This document shows positions 35,570-47,500 of a stretch of 64,000 nt of DNA, piece after piece; position 1 is the stretch's first letter, and every line of letters starts with the position of its first letter. The stretch lies in the NCBI GenBank assembly GCA_030386875.1, contig CM059566.1, positions 41,452,068 to 41,516,067 on the forward strand. Reading direction: 5' to 3'. Position numbers and translations under genes: made by a program. Source of the DNA: Morinoia aosen (Eukaryota; Arthropoda; Malacostraca; Amphipoda; Talitridae). The notes beneath the pieces were generated by a model. It saw only the letters and a program-made list of their open reading frames with translations. It was not told the DNA's origin and searched no databases.

Positions 35570-36521
35570 TTGTGGTCCTGCTCTCCAAAAAGTCATTATT
35601 CAGTATCGAAGTTCAGTATCGGTCTCTTTTTGCACATCTTTACTCAGCTTTCAAATTTTTCATTCCTAAACGTTTGAAATGGTTCATTTTAGTTGAACAT
35701 TTCATGAGTAATTTATTTATGAGTAATATCATGAGTATATCAAGAGTTTTTTATTTAATCTACTTTATGAGTAATTAAGTTACTCTTCCTTGATATTTTG
35801 TTATGGGAAAAAAATAATTTGAATTTCATTTTCCATTGTGGTTTTTTCACTTGGAAAATCGTCTTTGCAAAAATTTGAATTTATATCTAGATGGGTAATG
35901 TCTTTTCTTTTCCCCTTTCTTCAATTCAATTTTAGATGTATTACCTATTTACCTTCGTTTCATTTTGTTTCTTCGTTGTATTGCTTATAACTTGGAGGAC
36001 TATCATATCATGCAATATTTGTATACAGTTTATAATTAAATAGCAAATAATCTCCTGAATAGGATTTACTTGTTTTTGACACAATCATGATACCTACCTC
36101 AGAGATTTTAAATTGTCTCAAGCTATTTGCGTTCCTATCAGCTATTCATGATGGGTAGAAATGGAACTAAATTGCTAAAAAACCGTAAAAATTAATAGAT
36201 AATGGCCATGTCAGGGGTTAAATGTTAAAATGAGTGGAACACAAAGAAATTAGTCGTCTGAATATTTTACTCTTGGCTAGAATGCTGTAAGCTTATAAAT
36301 ATTGTATTTGCAAATAAAGAATGCCAAGAAGGACAGGTTCCTTTTGCATATACACATAAGACTTCTGTGGCAATAAATGAGGTTGTTTACAGGATTATGG
36401 GCTGAAGTAAATGATTGTGCATCTAAAACTGAAAAATAGACATTTCAGATACCTGAAACTAGTCTCGTTCATACATGTCAACAAGTGCGTATCTTGTAAT
36501 CAGGTCAGAGATATAGCTTTC
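35570..36521. other. Unassigned stretch
   Basis: AT-rich sequence between the MITE and the 3' end of the interrupted LINE. The frame at 35554-35778 starts inside the MITE and is not convincing. Nothing else was recognised. Confidence 0.4.
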
Positions 36522-37824
36522 TTGAACTTGAACTTGAACTTGAAATTGAGGGCCGACAGCGTCGGGGCCTTTGTAACGGCCTACAATTCCCTCCACAGTT
36601 ATCACTAGAGACCGGACGTTTAAGCACTATCAAATATGACGAAATAGCTCGAAAAAATAGCATTTATAGCACAAAAAAATAAGCGCTAATAAAGCAGTTT
36701 CATGACTTTATTGATAAATGCTTATAGCATAATATGACAAATCAGACCAAAAGACACAAAAAGCATTTATTAAACATGAATAATATAACACAATACAGTG
36801 AACGAACAATCACAAGAAACAACAAACAAACACTACCATTTGCTTATTACAGCTATTCACAAGTTTTCTTACATTGAATTATTAGCAATATCTTCAAATT
36901 TTTAAATGTAAAGTTGTGCCTTTTATAAAAGAAAATATATTTGAAAACAGGAAATGTTCTTTCAACTTCTGTTGAAGTGACAGGAGCATATTTGAAAGCT
37001 GTAATTTGTTGAGGGTGCATGGCTATCGAAACTTCACATGGTTTTCCTTTGAAAATGTCAGCTATTTTAACAAGAGTGTCTAAATTTGGATTGCCATTCA
37101 AAACCATTTCACATTTCGCACGTACACCATCACCCTTTGTTCCTGAAAGGGATGAAAGTTCTTGTATTATATTTTCAAATAATGAAATAGAATCTACGAT
37201 GGGCCTGTTGCGGGCTTCTAGTTAGGTGATTGCTTTCGGTAGATTTCTGAAATGAGTCGCAATATATGCTAAGTCTGTTTTAACTAAGTCTTTTCCAAGT
37301 AATTCTTTAACTTTTCTTATTGCTGACGAATCTTCACTGCTTGAACTGTTCATTACTTGCAAAAGAACGTCAAAATTGTCAGAATAATAAAATACGGCGG
37401 ACAACCAAGTACCCCATCGCGTTACTACTGGTAGTGATTTCAATGGAAGGTTAGGAGCAACACTTTCAAGTTTTTGAATTCTGGAGGGAGCTTTGAGGAA
37501 TATCTTTTTCCCGTGGGCAACTAGTTTGTCAATTTCTGGAAAAATTTCCAAAAAGTACTCAGCAACTCGGTGAAGAGCTTGCGCTAGGCACGTGACCTGT
37601 AACATGCGAGGGTAAATCACCTGCAGCACAGTAGCTGCTTCCTTCATGTATGCTGCTGCATCTGTAAGCAGCAGCATTACTTTATCATATTTCATACCAT
37701 CCGGCCAAAGTACTAAAAGAGCTGTAGAAAACACTTGGGCTATCGAAGAGCTATTTGCTCTTTCAACTTGTTCTGTTGTAAATAAGTGGATGTTGGATTA
37801 TTTGTCAGCATTTAGTGAACCCAC

Positions 37825-38762
37825 TGTAGCGAACCTTCGGCACGCAACTCAGTACAAATTTCGGAAATTCTCAAAATGATCATTTAAAAATTCAGTAAAA
37901 TAAATTCAACCATTAGAATAAAATTTCATTACGAAATTAATTAACTTCTATCCTCAATTCTATTAAAATTGTGTACTGAAAAATTCAATCTCTAAGAAAT
38001 CACTTTTGCGTTGTAACGAAACCCTCCATGTCGCCGTGTCGGCAACATTTTCACTCGCACTAGCGTCACTCGTCTCAAATCATCCAAAGTGTGTACAGCT
38101 CGGTTTTATTCTCTGAAGATCCTGGGAAGCCGACACACAAACAATCACCACCAACATTCAATCAACATCCCTCAAAACTCTATTAGCCACACGGCTATCA
38201 ACCCAACTAAGCCACGCGGCTATCAACCCAACTAAGCCACACGGCTATCAATCAACCACTCAAGCCACAAGGCACTAGCAGAAATTACTGCCTCCTTCGA
38301 GATACCTCACAATACAAACTGTTACCGCACCTGCGGAATATTACACTAACAAATCCACTCTCGCCGGGATCCACCCCGGATTCCCTCGAGCCACGGCACT
38401 GCTGGAGTGCGTCAACTCTCTGGACCCGGACCTTCTTCCTCAAGAAGTGGATCCCCCCCACTGCTGCCGTAGTCACGGCATTCAGAGTCAACTAATAAAC
38501 ATCAGGCGAGAGTATAACAGTCCTTTCATTGTCCTGCAGAGGTCAACCGTGCAAATGAAAATTAGGTGCCAGGAGAGCAACCCGAATACCGTCACATAAC
38601 TCCTTCTGAGTCAGATTAAGTCATTAGTTTATTAATTAAGTGTTGCCATTCGATGGCAACTGGTGGCCCTTATTCAAAGAACACCAACCATTCTAACAGC
38701 TATTCTTAAAGCTTCCAAGGCCAATCATTTTAAACCACTTCCCCACTTGGGAGAAGTTCATA
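37825..38762 (+). mobile_element. Solo-LTR-like insertion inside the hAT transposase (938 bp)
   Basis: The hAT reading frame is restored exactly if 37825-38762 is removed together with one copy of the flanking 4-bp duplication CCAC (37821-37824 and 38763-38766). A 4-bp duplication is usual for Gypsy-type LTR elements. The insert begins TGTAGCG and ends TTCATA, close to TG..CA ends. It contains three tandem units of aagccacacggctatcaaccc (about 38183-38254), an AATAAAC motif after gagtcaact, and ctggtggccct near the right end. Large parts are homologous to 44640-44770 and 46330-47045. Confidence 0.72.
38183..38254 (+). repeat. Three tandem ~25-bp units in the LTR-like insert
   Basis: The units are ctattagccacacggctatcaaccc, aactaagccacgcggctatcaaccc and aactaagccacacggctatcaatc, differing by a few bases. 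The related insertion at 44578-47957 lacks this array but has a different local duplication at the corresponding place. Confidence 0.85.
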
Positions 38763-40508
38763 CCACAACAACGTTCACAACAAACCTGCCTTTTGCATCA
38801 GTGGTTTCGCCGATTGATAGCCAGATGTAGTTTTCACCAATATTTTTTCTAATTTGCTCTATTGTTGCACTGTAACATTTCCCAATATAATTTTTACGCA
38901 GCGTTGATTCGTCTGGGACACTTCTTTTAGTATGCAAATTTAAGAAGCTTCCCATCGCGGGACTTTGAAGTTTCCATAATGGGATTCAGGAGTCCACAAA
39001 AGCGTTGCAAAGGTCTTTACAAAACTGCGTCAAAGAAGAATATGGAGTTATTAAGTTTGATGTTGATAGGGTGGACGAAGATTGTTCAGATAGATTGTCA
39101 AGTGTTGATGCTTCTTCTATTTCTGATGCATTTACAGCAGCCGTAGTTCTTTGTCGTTCTTTATCTCTTTTATGTTTAGCTGAATTTACATATTTTTGTA
39201 CATTAAAATTTTTTGAAAAATTGACATCGCATTGGCGAAGCAGGCAAAACAGGTTTGTTCCCTTTTGTGAGAAATCAATGCTGCCAAAAGTCATCACTAA
39301 ATTTAGGAGTTTTACATTTGTTGACACAGGAACCTTCGGCATATTCCACCTAATGTCACTTAGGTGCCAATCTATCCTGCAAAAGTAAGCAAACTCATTT
39401 TAAGTGAAAAAGAAATATGGTCATTACCAAGTTTGCTTCATTCCGCAATTTTCACAATTTTGTTGCCTTATTTGTATAAAAAGAACCATTTTAAGACTTT
39501 TGTCATGAATAACAATTTGCTCCCAAATGCTTAGTTTCCGAGACGTTCAACTTTGAAGTTCAAATTATATATTGTATAATAGTGATGAACAGGATACATT
39601 AAAATGATTCATTTTCTAGAAATAAGGCAATAAAATTGTAAAAATTTTAGAATGAAGTAAACTTAATATTGATCAGAAATTCGCAACATAAAATAGGATA
39701 TGAAAGAAGGGACAGCAGTAGGCACGAAACCCAAAGGTACACGCACAATAATGGATCAGCTACTTCGTACAGGGACAACAAGAACGCTGAAACTTTAAGC
39801 TACGTACGTATATAATGCCTTGGTGAAGGGACATACGCACTTGGTACGGACCCATTCACAGATCAAGATCAAGTGCACGACTGCCGGAATAAGATATATA
39901 TCATCACACACCCAACTGTAGGAATAACATTATTTGTAGGTATTACGTGTGGGAAACCTACAATTTAACTTCTGCAGATAATATGCCATGTGGAGAAAGA
40001 CAGACGCAGAGAAAGCGAGAGAGGGAGAGAGTGGGAGAGAGATGATAAGAAAACTTTAAGTAGTAACTTATTATTTTAATCCAAATATTATTTGTAAGTT
40101 AAATCTACGTCTCTCTCTCTCTCCCTCTGGTTGGCGCATGGTGTACGTTTCTTGATATAGACAGAAAAAGAGAAAACCCTAATAAATTTATACAGAAAAA
40201 AAGATGCAATTTCAATAGTAACACAGACATACATACAGTGTAGAACTCTCTAGTATCACTTGCCAGCATGGCATGGAAATTACTACCGAGGTGTACAAAT
40301 TACCCTAAGAAGCGCTTGCCGTCATACCTGCTTTTACATGCATTTATAGAAATATTAGCAAATGTATAACGCTATCAATTGCTCAATAAGCATTTATAGA
40401 AAAAATAGCATTTAGAAGCATAATAAGCATTTTTTAGCCGCTATAGCATTTATAAGCAAAATAAGCATTTATAGCATTTTGCTTGAAAATCCGGTCTCTA
40501 GTTATCAC

Positions 40509-40680
40509 ACAAAGAGTTCAGCGCCTGGTACCAGACTTGTCCACTAAACTACTCAGGATCTACCAATCCTTGTCACAAGCTGCCATTGGATGGCGTCACT
40601 GGGATAGCCAGTGTGTCAAAACACCATCCCCAGGCATATTGGGTCATTACTGACCATTCTACCTGACTGGCTCATTCCAG
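40509..40680 (-). other. 3' UTR of the interrupted LINE
   Basis: Sequence between the stop codon of the reverse transcriptase frame and the hAT insertion. It continues on the other side of the hAT at 36605-36522, where the palindromic 3' end and the hexamer tail are found. Confidence 0.7.
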
Positions 40681-43600
40681 TCACTGTCTCTTACTGCAGG
40701 CACGCACATGAAACATTTTCATAGCTTCAATGATACTCAAATTACACTCCTGATCCAATCCAGCAAGACAGCTCATACCGCAATCATCTTCAGCACATCT
40801 GGCATACCACTCATTCTCTCCATACTGCTCAAGCACCACATTCATAAAACTTTCTCTCTCTTGCTCATACTTACTAAATTCCAGCACAAAATGCTCAATT
40901 GTTTCCTCCACTCCACTAATACACTGCCGACATAATCTGTTATTATTCTCATTCCACCTCCATGTACGTCTGTTCACACTCAATGACTTACATCTCACAG
41001 CAAACAAGAGTTGACTTCCAAAACTACCATCATAGAACATCTCAAACTTAGGTGCTTCTTTTTTCATATACCAGTCAAGTGTAGGCTTCCGCACCATGCT
41101 AAGCCTCCACTTTTTCAATCCGTACTCGTTTGTTTGCCTCTCAATCTCTTTCTTCCACCTCTTGCAGTCCCACTCAGGCCCTACACCTCCAGGATTTATT
41201 AAACTCCAGTCATCCACAGGTCTCCCAATTCTAACATGAATAATCTTTTGCATACTAAGCTTCCTTGCATGCCCCCAACACACTTTCTCCCAATAGCTTA
41301 CACTCAGATTCCATTCAAAAATTCGCTTTACCCATCTGCTATTCTGCATTCTTTCAATTCTCACCTTATAATTCAGCACTGCTTTCATCATTCTTTCTGA
41401 AAATAGGCTCCACCCAAGGTCACCTCTAATGGCTTCTGTAGCTGTCCATTTTGGAGCACCCAATGCTAACCGTCCTACCTTATTTTGTATTACATCCAGC
41501 TTTTCAAGATCACTTCCATTCCAGGCAAGAGCACTCATATCATACATGACACTAGGTACAGCAACATACTTCCACATTCCTCTCACACATTCATACTTGT
41601 TTGCTCTGTATCTGGCCACGCTACTTAATCGTCCACTCCACTGCATAGCTTTTGCCACTTTCTCACCCTTAGTTCTAGTGCATCCATCTTCACTTATCAT
41701 ACAACCTAGATATTTGTATTCTTTTGTTCTACCTATTCTGATTTCTCCAATATTCCACAGTCTGTCTCTATCAGTCTCATCACTATTTATAACCAAAACC
41801 TTGCTTTTGTCGGCACCGAAGTTCATCTTGAAATCTGTACTATATCTGTTCACAATGCCAAGCATCCTTTGCAGTTCATGTCCATATTCACTAACCACAA
41901 CCACATCATCAGCATACCACAAACAGCTCAGTCTCTCATTACCAACTTTCAGTCCTAAGCCACTACTTCTCAGTCGAACTGCTAATTCTTCTGTGTACAA
42001 TCCAAACAACAGGGGAGACAGAGTACAGCCCTGTCTCACTCCTCTAACACTCCTCACTTGCCCCGTTTCCAAATTTCCTAACCTGTATATAGCGCTTGTG
42101 TTCTCATACAGACTTTGTAAAATTTTTACTACTTTTCTGCTAAACCCAACTTTTCTCAAAACTTCAAAGAGCCTAACCCGATCCACTCTGTCATACGCTT
42201 TTTCAATATCTAGGAATGCTAAATACACCTTCTTATCATCCTTCCTCATTCGCTCAATTATTTCACTCACTACAAACAGATTATCTTTCCCACGTCTATC
42301 TTGCCTAAAACCATTCTGTTCTTCACCTAGGACTCCTAATTCCTCAACTAAATTTTTCATTCTCTCATTCAAAATACCACAAAATATCTTACATACAGTG
42401 TCACCCAGTGCAATTGGTCTGTAATTTTTAAGTTCTTTCATACTCTTATGTCCACCCTTATGCAAAAGAACTACATTACACTTTTTCCAGTTATCCGGTA
42501 CTCTTTCACTCTTCCATATCTCATCAAATAAACATTTCAACATACTGAACACACTCTCTCCTCCACATTTATAGAACTCATATGGGATCTTATCAGGGCC
42601 ACATGCCTTTCCATTTTTCACTTTCTTCAAAAAACTTACAATCTCTTCACAAGTGATTTCGTCTTCCATTTGCAGTTCACGTTCATCAATCAGAAAATTT
42701 ATGGGTGCATTATCTGTAACCTGCTCATTCATTCCCCCAATGTCCTCCCAGTATTCTTCAACTGCTTTCACCATTTGCATCCTATCTTGCACACTGCAAC
42801 CATTAACTACTAATTCATCAACTTGAACTTCACTACTTCTATCATTACCTTGTATAAACTTATACCAATCTTTTATTCCATCCGGACCTTTCTTTCTTAG
42901 ATTTTCAACTTGGTGTCTCTCCTCTTTAACTCTAGCCTCATTAATCATTCTCCTTACTTTCTTCTGCTGGTCCTTGTACTCATTCCATGCACTCTGCCAT
43001 TCATCCTCAGTAATTCTGTTTCTTTCATACGTTTTCCTCGTACTGCGTTGTTTCTTATTTAATGTCTTTCTTCTCATTCGTTCTTCCTTTACCTCACTTG
43101 TAAACCACCTGGCATTCCCTGTCCCTTTCCTACATTTTATTCTACCAATCTTTTGCTCTGCCACATCATACAAGGTTCTTGCAATCTCACCATTTAGGTC
43201 ATTTACATTTCCACACCTGTTCCAGTTATACCTACTCAATTCATTCTTACATTCTTCCCAGTTTGCCTTTTTTATCTGCCAACTTTCTTTCACACTACTG
43301 ACCTTTTGCATTGACTCCTTTCTACCCCAGTTATATTCAAGCACAAGCATTTTATGGTCACTATCAATATCAAAAACATCTTCATCTACAAACATTTCAT
43401 TGACACACTCTCTTGCTCTACTATTCACAATCATATAGTCAAATGCAGTTTTCCATTCCCTGCTTTGCCATGTATGCAAGCCATTTCCTATTGTGACATT
43501 CAGGTTTTCAAGTTCATTCTCATCACAAAAATCTATCAATTTTTGTCCATTTGCATTCACCGGCTCACCAAGTATGCCAACATGGCCATTCATGTCACCC

Positions 43601-43863
43601 ATCACAATCAGAGGGCACCTGCAGTGTTCTCGTACAATCCTTGTTAATATTTCATACTTTTTTACATTCTCTTCAAGAGCTAAAAGCCCATCAGTTGTCA
43701 TATAACATACAGTCACAACAATACATTCTCTGGCATGCATTCTTTCACACTTAATTGCTAACAAATCTTCACTTTCAGGTTCATTTCCTACAGGAAGTTC
43801 CTCTAATTTCCAATTTAGAGCATTCTTTACAATCAAACCAACTCCACCACTCTTTTTTGCCAA
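40681..43863 (-). CDS. LINE endonuclease-reverse transcriptase (1,060 codons)
   Basis: This long open frame encodes most of an APE-type endonuclease followed by a reverse transcriptase, which together nick the target and prime reverse transcription. Endonuclease motifs are MGDMNGHVG (about residue 94) and SDHKML. RT motifs are LHKGGHKSMKELKNYRPIAL, LDIEKAYDRVDR, GVRQGCTLSPLLF and the catalytic WYADDVVVVS. The C-terminus has a CxxC..H zinc-knuckle-like motif (RLCRQC...EHF) whose expected last Cys is Phe (LEFSKY). The frame has no ATG of its own at the 5' end: it starts where the upstream frame (43833-44567) leaves off at a run of six A, one base out of phase. Apart from that it is intact, so the insertion is young or recently active relatives exist. 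Confidence 0.93.
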   Translation of the reverse strand: MAKKSGGVGLIVKNALNWKLEELPVGNEPESEDLLAIKCERMHARECIVVTVCYMTTDGLLALEENVKKYEILTRIVREHCRCPLIVMGDMNGHVGILGEPVNANGQKLIDFCDENELENLNVTIGNGLHTWQSREWKTAFDYMIVNSRARECVNEMFVDEDVFDIDSDHKMLVLEYNWGRKESMQKVSSVKESWQIKKANWEECKNELSRYNWNRCGNVNDLNGEIARTLYDVAEQKIGRIKCRKGTGNARWFTSEVKEERMRRKTLNKKQRSTRKTYERNRITEDEWQSAWNEYKDQQKKVRRMINEARVKEERHQVENLRKKGPDGIKDWYKFIQGNDRSSEVQVDELVVNGCSVQDRMQMVKAVEEYWEDIGGMNEQVTDNAPINFLIDERELQMEDEITCEEIVSFLKKVKNGKACGPDKIPYEFYKCGGESVFSMLKCLFDEIWKSERVPDNWKKCNVVLLHKGGHKSMKELKNYRPIALGDTVCKIFCGILNERMKNLVEELGVLGEEQNGFRQDRRGKDNLFVVSEIIERMRKDDKKVYLAFLDIEKAYDRVDRVRLFEVLRKVGFSRKVVKILQSLYENTSAIYRLGNLETGQVRSVRGVRQGCTLSPLLFGLYTEELAVRLRSSGLGLKVGNERLSCLWYADDVVVVSEYGHELQRMLGIVNRYSTDFKMNFGADKSKVLVINSDETDRDRLWNIGEIRIGRTKEYKYLGCMISEDGCTRTKGEKVAKAMQWSGRLSSVARYRANKYECVRGMWKYVAVPSVMYDMSALAWNGSDLEKLDVIQNKVGRLALGAPKWTATEAIRGDLGWSLFSERMMKAVLNYKVRIERMQNSRWVKRIFEWNLSVSYWEKVCWGHARKLSMQKIIHVRIGRPVDDWSLINPGGVGPEWDCKRWKKEIERQTNEYGLKKWRLSMVRKPTLDWYMKKEAPKFEMFYDGSFGSQLLFAVRCKSLSVNRRTWRWNENNNRLCRQCISGVEETIEHFVLEFSKYEQERESFMNVVLEQYGENEWYARCAEDDCGMSCLAGLDQECNLSIIEAMKMFHVRACSKRQ

Positions 43864-44567
43864 TTTACACGCCCTTTTCCTATCATATGATACTTATTCT
43901 CCTTACATGTTAAACTGACTCTATCACGCATTTGGGTCTCTACTACACCAACACAATCCAATTTTCCATTCTCAAATTCTACTACGAGGTCATCTAACTT
44001 TCCTGCATTCCATCCACGCACATTTATACTTCCAAACCTTACAACACAATTGGACAATTCAAGACATTCCTCACTTTTGCTCTGACGTATTTTCATTAAT
44101 CTAGGTCCACCTTCCATTATGACATGAGTAGCCCTGATCCACCGGATATGTTTCTTGGAGAGTTTCATCTCACCTTCTTTTGTAAGATGGACTCCATCTC
44201 CAAGAAAACACCCATCCTGGATCACGCTATCCATGTCAAGGAAGCTGGAACCCAGCTCACGCTTTCTCATACTCTCAGCTCTCATACTCATAATCTTTTC
44301 ATGCACCTCTCTATTCACCTCCTTTCGCACCCTTTCATACTCCTCATCACACGCAGGCCTTCTCAGGAGGCTAGTCACCGCCACTCTAACATTCTTCTTC
44401 CGCGCCCTTTCAACAACTTTCATAATTGCATTCACCGTACGTTCTCTCCCACATTCAAGCAACCGAATGCCACCTCCTTGCAGTACAACCATTCCTTCAT
44501 CCATTCCATCTATCACTCTCTCAGCATGCCTACATGTAGTGGATTCTTCCAGCTCCTTACCAACCAA
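43833..44567 (-). pseudogene. LINE: C-terminal part of SGNH esterase fused to start of endonuclease
   Basis: The first ~140 residues look like the rear of an SGNH/GDSL hydrolase: VVLQGGGIRLLECG at the position of block III (the usual Asn is not evident), TSLLRRPA, and GDGVHLTKEG with the block V Asp and His. Without any stop it continues through a short linker into the endonuclease N-terminus (FGSINVRGWN, CVGVVETQMRD). It ends at 43833 just after NWQK, where one base shift at an A6 run leads into the 1,060-codon frame. The N-terminal boundary at about 44577 is where the foreign insertion begins. Esterase domains are known in ORF1 of CR1-like LINEs; here esterase and endonuclease share one frame. 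Confidence 0.85.
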
Positions 44568-44577
44568 AATTTACGAA

Positions 44578-47500
44578 TTGTTAAAACTCCCATCTAAAAA
44601 TCCAAGTATCGCATAATATTCATTCTCATTATTTTTGTAATAAGAAATTCACTCAACTTTATCCATAATCCATTAAAATTGTGCACTTAAAAAATACGTC
44701 TCTGTAGAAGTCAGTTAAAAATATTTAGAGACGCCCCATAGACTCACCGTGGCAACATTCGTCGATACCTAACGCTGACTTTTAAAAATCACTGCTTGAG
44801 GTACATCTCGTTTTTATCTCACTGGTGAGACGTCAATTATTGGTTTTTGTGTGTGCTGATCTACGGGTAACTATATATATTATATGTAATATGTCAATAA
44901 CATTGTATTGTGTAAATATTAAGTAGGATTGCCTCAAATTACCAATAGGGCTAAAATGTTGTTGTAGGATTTCTTGCCCAGAAGTTGTGGTTCTCACAGT
45001 GCATTTTCCCTTGTGTATTGTTGTATACCCTATTTAGAGTGTTGGGCAAACAATTCATTCCTGGCCTTACAGAGTTTCTTAACATAGTTCATCCAAGAAG
45101 CAATTCCTAGAAGTATTCTCAGAATTGACTAGAAGCAACTGGTTGGACTAGCTAGGAGAATTATTCTCTTCAGGATGCATAGTAGCTATCTAGTTGCTGT
45201 CATTATTTTCAGAATAATGAAATTGTCAACTCACTATTAAATGTAAAGCCATTATCAGGGAAATTTCTCCTTTTAAAATAATTTTTATGCCAATAGTTGT
45301 TAAGGATATAGTGCTGAAGTTTTGCTCACATCTCAGTTGTCATGCTTTTGAGTGCTAGACAATTAGATAAATATTTCAGTATGTGCTTTGTAAATAGGGA
45401 AACTTACTTTAGTAAAAATTAGTTAGTAAGTTTCCAAAGTTCTAGTTCCAAAAATTGTCCTTAATTGAGTGACTCAGACTCCCAATTTTCCAGGCTCATA
45501 ATTGATTCGTCAAATGGATCATTGCCTTCACTGGGCTCACAGTGTTTCATGTGCTAAAGTTAATTAATTATTAAATAGGGTGAATATGGTATAAGTTGTC
45601 TTAATTTATGTGCTACGTAAGTTAGGTAGGTTTCAGAGTCTCATTTTGTCAAGCATACTAATTCCCATTCCCGTATCGACTTGAAAGTAATTTAGCTAAC
45701 TCAAAACAATTTAAATAATTTATTTACAATTACAAATTTACTCAAGCACCTTAATAATTTCATCAGTATAAGCCAACTTCTAAATTTAAAGTTGTGCGGT
45801 TATTCCTAATATTTTGATCCTAGTAAATTTTGACTTAGAGTAATTTTATGTTCGTTAATACTCAATTGTAACAGCTTAAGAGTTTCACCCAACTCATGTT
45901 TAGATACTCATAGGATAGTGGTAATGTTCTTAGCACTCCTTGTAATATATTAATTACACCCTGGATTATTCGGCGGCAATAGCCTTGATTCTTAATCAAG
46001 CCAAACTCCCTAACGTTGCCTAGCCAGTAATACTCTTTTATCTCGTGGAATGATCTTGCACTCCATGTCGGAGACAGTTTAAGATACGACGTGTCACTTC
46101 TAGTAGTACCCCGAGCATACTCGTGTGTAGAGAAATGGGGAAAAATGGCACCTAAGGAAATTTCATGATTGTCCATTCGATTTACTTAAGATTGCGACTG
46201 CCCCGGCCGTATTCGGGCGCCAGAATTACGACCGAGGTACCAGCATAGACTCCTCGATTCGAAGCAATTAGGTAAATCGGCAGGAGCTCGCAGCCTGGCC
46301 TGTGTAGCAACTGTCTCTCCCTTGTTTTATCGTGCTTGAACAAGTAACCAAAGTCCTCTCTCCCGTACAGAAGAACCTACGAAGCGACACACAAACACCA
46401 CCACCAACCCTCAATTGTGACGTTCCTCAGAACCACTTGAGAACGTCCCCTTTGATTCATTCGGAACGTTCTCAGAACCACTAGAGACGTTCCTCAAAGT
46501 CATTGCAGCCAAACGGCTAACAATCATACCAATTGAGCCACAAGGCTCACAGGCAGAAACTCCTACGGGGACTGCCTCTTTCAAGATACCATAATTCAAA
46601 CAACTATCACCGCATCTGCGGATAGTTACACCAATAATTCAAACAATTATCACCGCATCTGCGGATAGTTACACCTACAATACATTCTCGCCTGGATCCA
46701 CAACGGATTCCCTCTAGCCACGACACCTGCTGGAGTGCGTCACCTCACTGGACCCGGATCTTCTTCCCCAAGAAGTGGATCCTCCCCACAGCTGCCGTAG
46801 TCACGGCACTCAGAGTCAACAAATAAAGCAGAGGCGAGAAGTAGATGTCGTGTATCATTGCCCTACGCAGGTTTAATTCGTGCAAGTCGATAAAAATTAG
46901 GTGCCAGTAGAGCACCCGAGTACCTACTCCTTCAGAGTCAAAAGGGCCCAGAAACATTCATGATTAACACACAAAGAAATTGTATTTGTTGTGCCTAGCC
47001 ATAGACACAAGAATACTGGTGACCCTGCCCAAAGTTCATAACGTAATTAATTCTCATCACTAAAACCAGAACTTCATATACAAATCTCCTCCACTCCTTT
47101 CCCTCTCATGCTCGTACATCCGCTACTGTCACTCATACATACGTGTAGCATTTGCTACAAAGCGTAAAAACTATAAATTTTCCCATTCGTACTTAAATAA
47201 AATAATTATTAGCATTAAAAATCTTACTCTAATTTATTATTAATTATTTTCAACTTCTAATTCGTAATCATTGAAGTTTTTGTGTAAATGCATGAGACAA
47301 TAAAATAACACTCGACATTTTTCGAGAGAGAAGCCCCTGAATGGCAATACTGCGCAGTGGCGCGTCTCTTTCAAACGCACTTTCACATTGGCGTCTCTCT
47401 AGCTCGGTGTTACAGCACTTCTCGACCTCAACGTCATCACCAACGCCACCACACACTCAGTTTTCCCCTGGGCTTTTCATGGGACTACTTTTTCTGGAAC

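Larger units (their letters stand above)
36853..39342 (-). pseudogene. hAT transposase, disrupted
   Basis: Read 39342 to 36853. The first part has a BED-like finger (FCLLRQCD...VNSAKH). After an in-frame TGA comes IPLWKLQ and the family-typical VPDESTLRKNYIGKCY, then LSIGETTDAKGR with the first catalytic-region Asp. The frame stops at an insertion (37825-38762). It resumes in frame after excision of that insertion as a GSLNADK segment, an in-frame TAA, FTTEQVERANSSSIAQ, LLLTDAAAYM (second acidic region) and VTRWGTWL. A further TAA at 37222 is followed by VLNGNPNLD and the dimerisation motif STEVERTF near the C-terminus. Three in-frame stops and the insertion make it inactive. It belongs with hAT transposases of the DUF659/CGGBP1-related type, by motif recognition only. 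Confidence 0.9.
36606..40500 (-). mobile_element. hAT DNA transposon, 3.9 kb including a nested insertion
   Basis: It is bounded by inverted ends TAGAGACCGGA (left) and TCCGGTCTCTA (right); the similarity runs on to about 20 bases. Perfect 8-bp duplications GTTATCAC lie at 36598-36605 and 40501-40508, fitting the nTnnnnAn hAT target pattern. Several GCATTTATAGC-type motifs cluster near both ends, a usual hAT subterminal feature. The broken transposase is at 36853-39342 (minus). It inserted in the 3' UTR of the interrupted LINE and was itself hit by the LTR-like element at 37825-38762. A GA-rich and a CT-rich microsatellite lie at about 40010-40130. Confidence 0.94.

Noticed and set aside
40010-40130. 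GA and CT runs as a regulatory GAGA-type element
   Set aside because: They are simple repeats inside the hAT element with no nearby promoter.
41429-42424. 331-codon plus-strand open frame as a gene
   Set aside because: It is the complement of the LINE reverse transcriptase frame and has Ser/Leu/Thr-rich shadow composition.
45862-46176. 104-codon frame in the insertion as a retroelement protein
   Set aside because: No gag, protease, RT or integrase motif could be seen.
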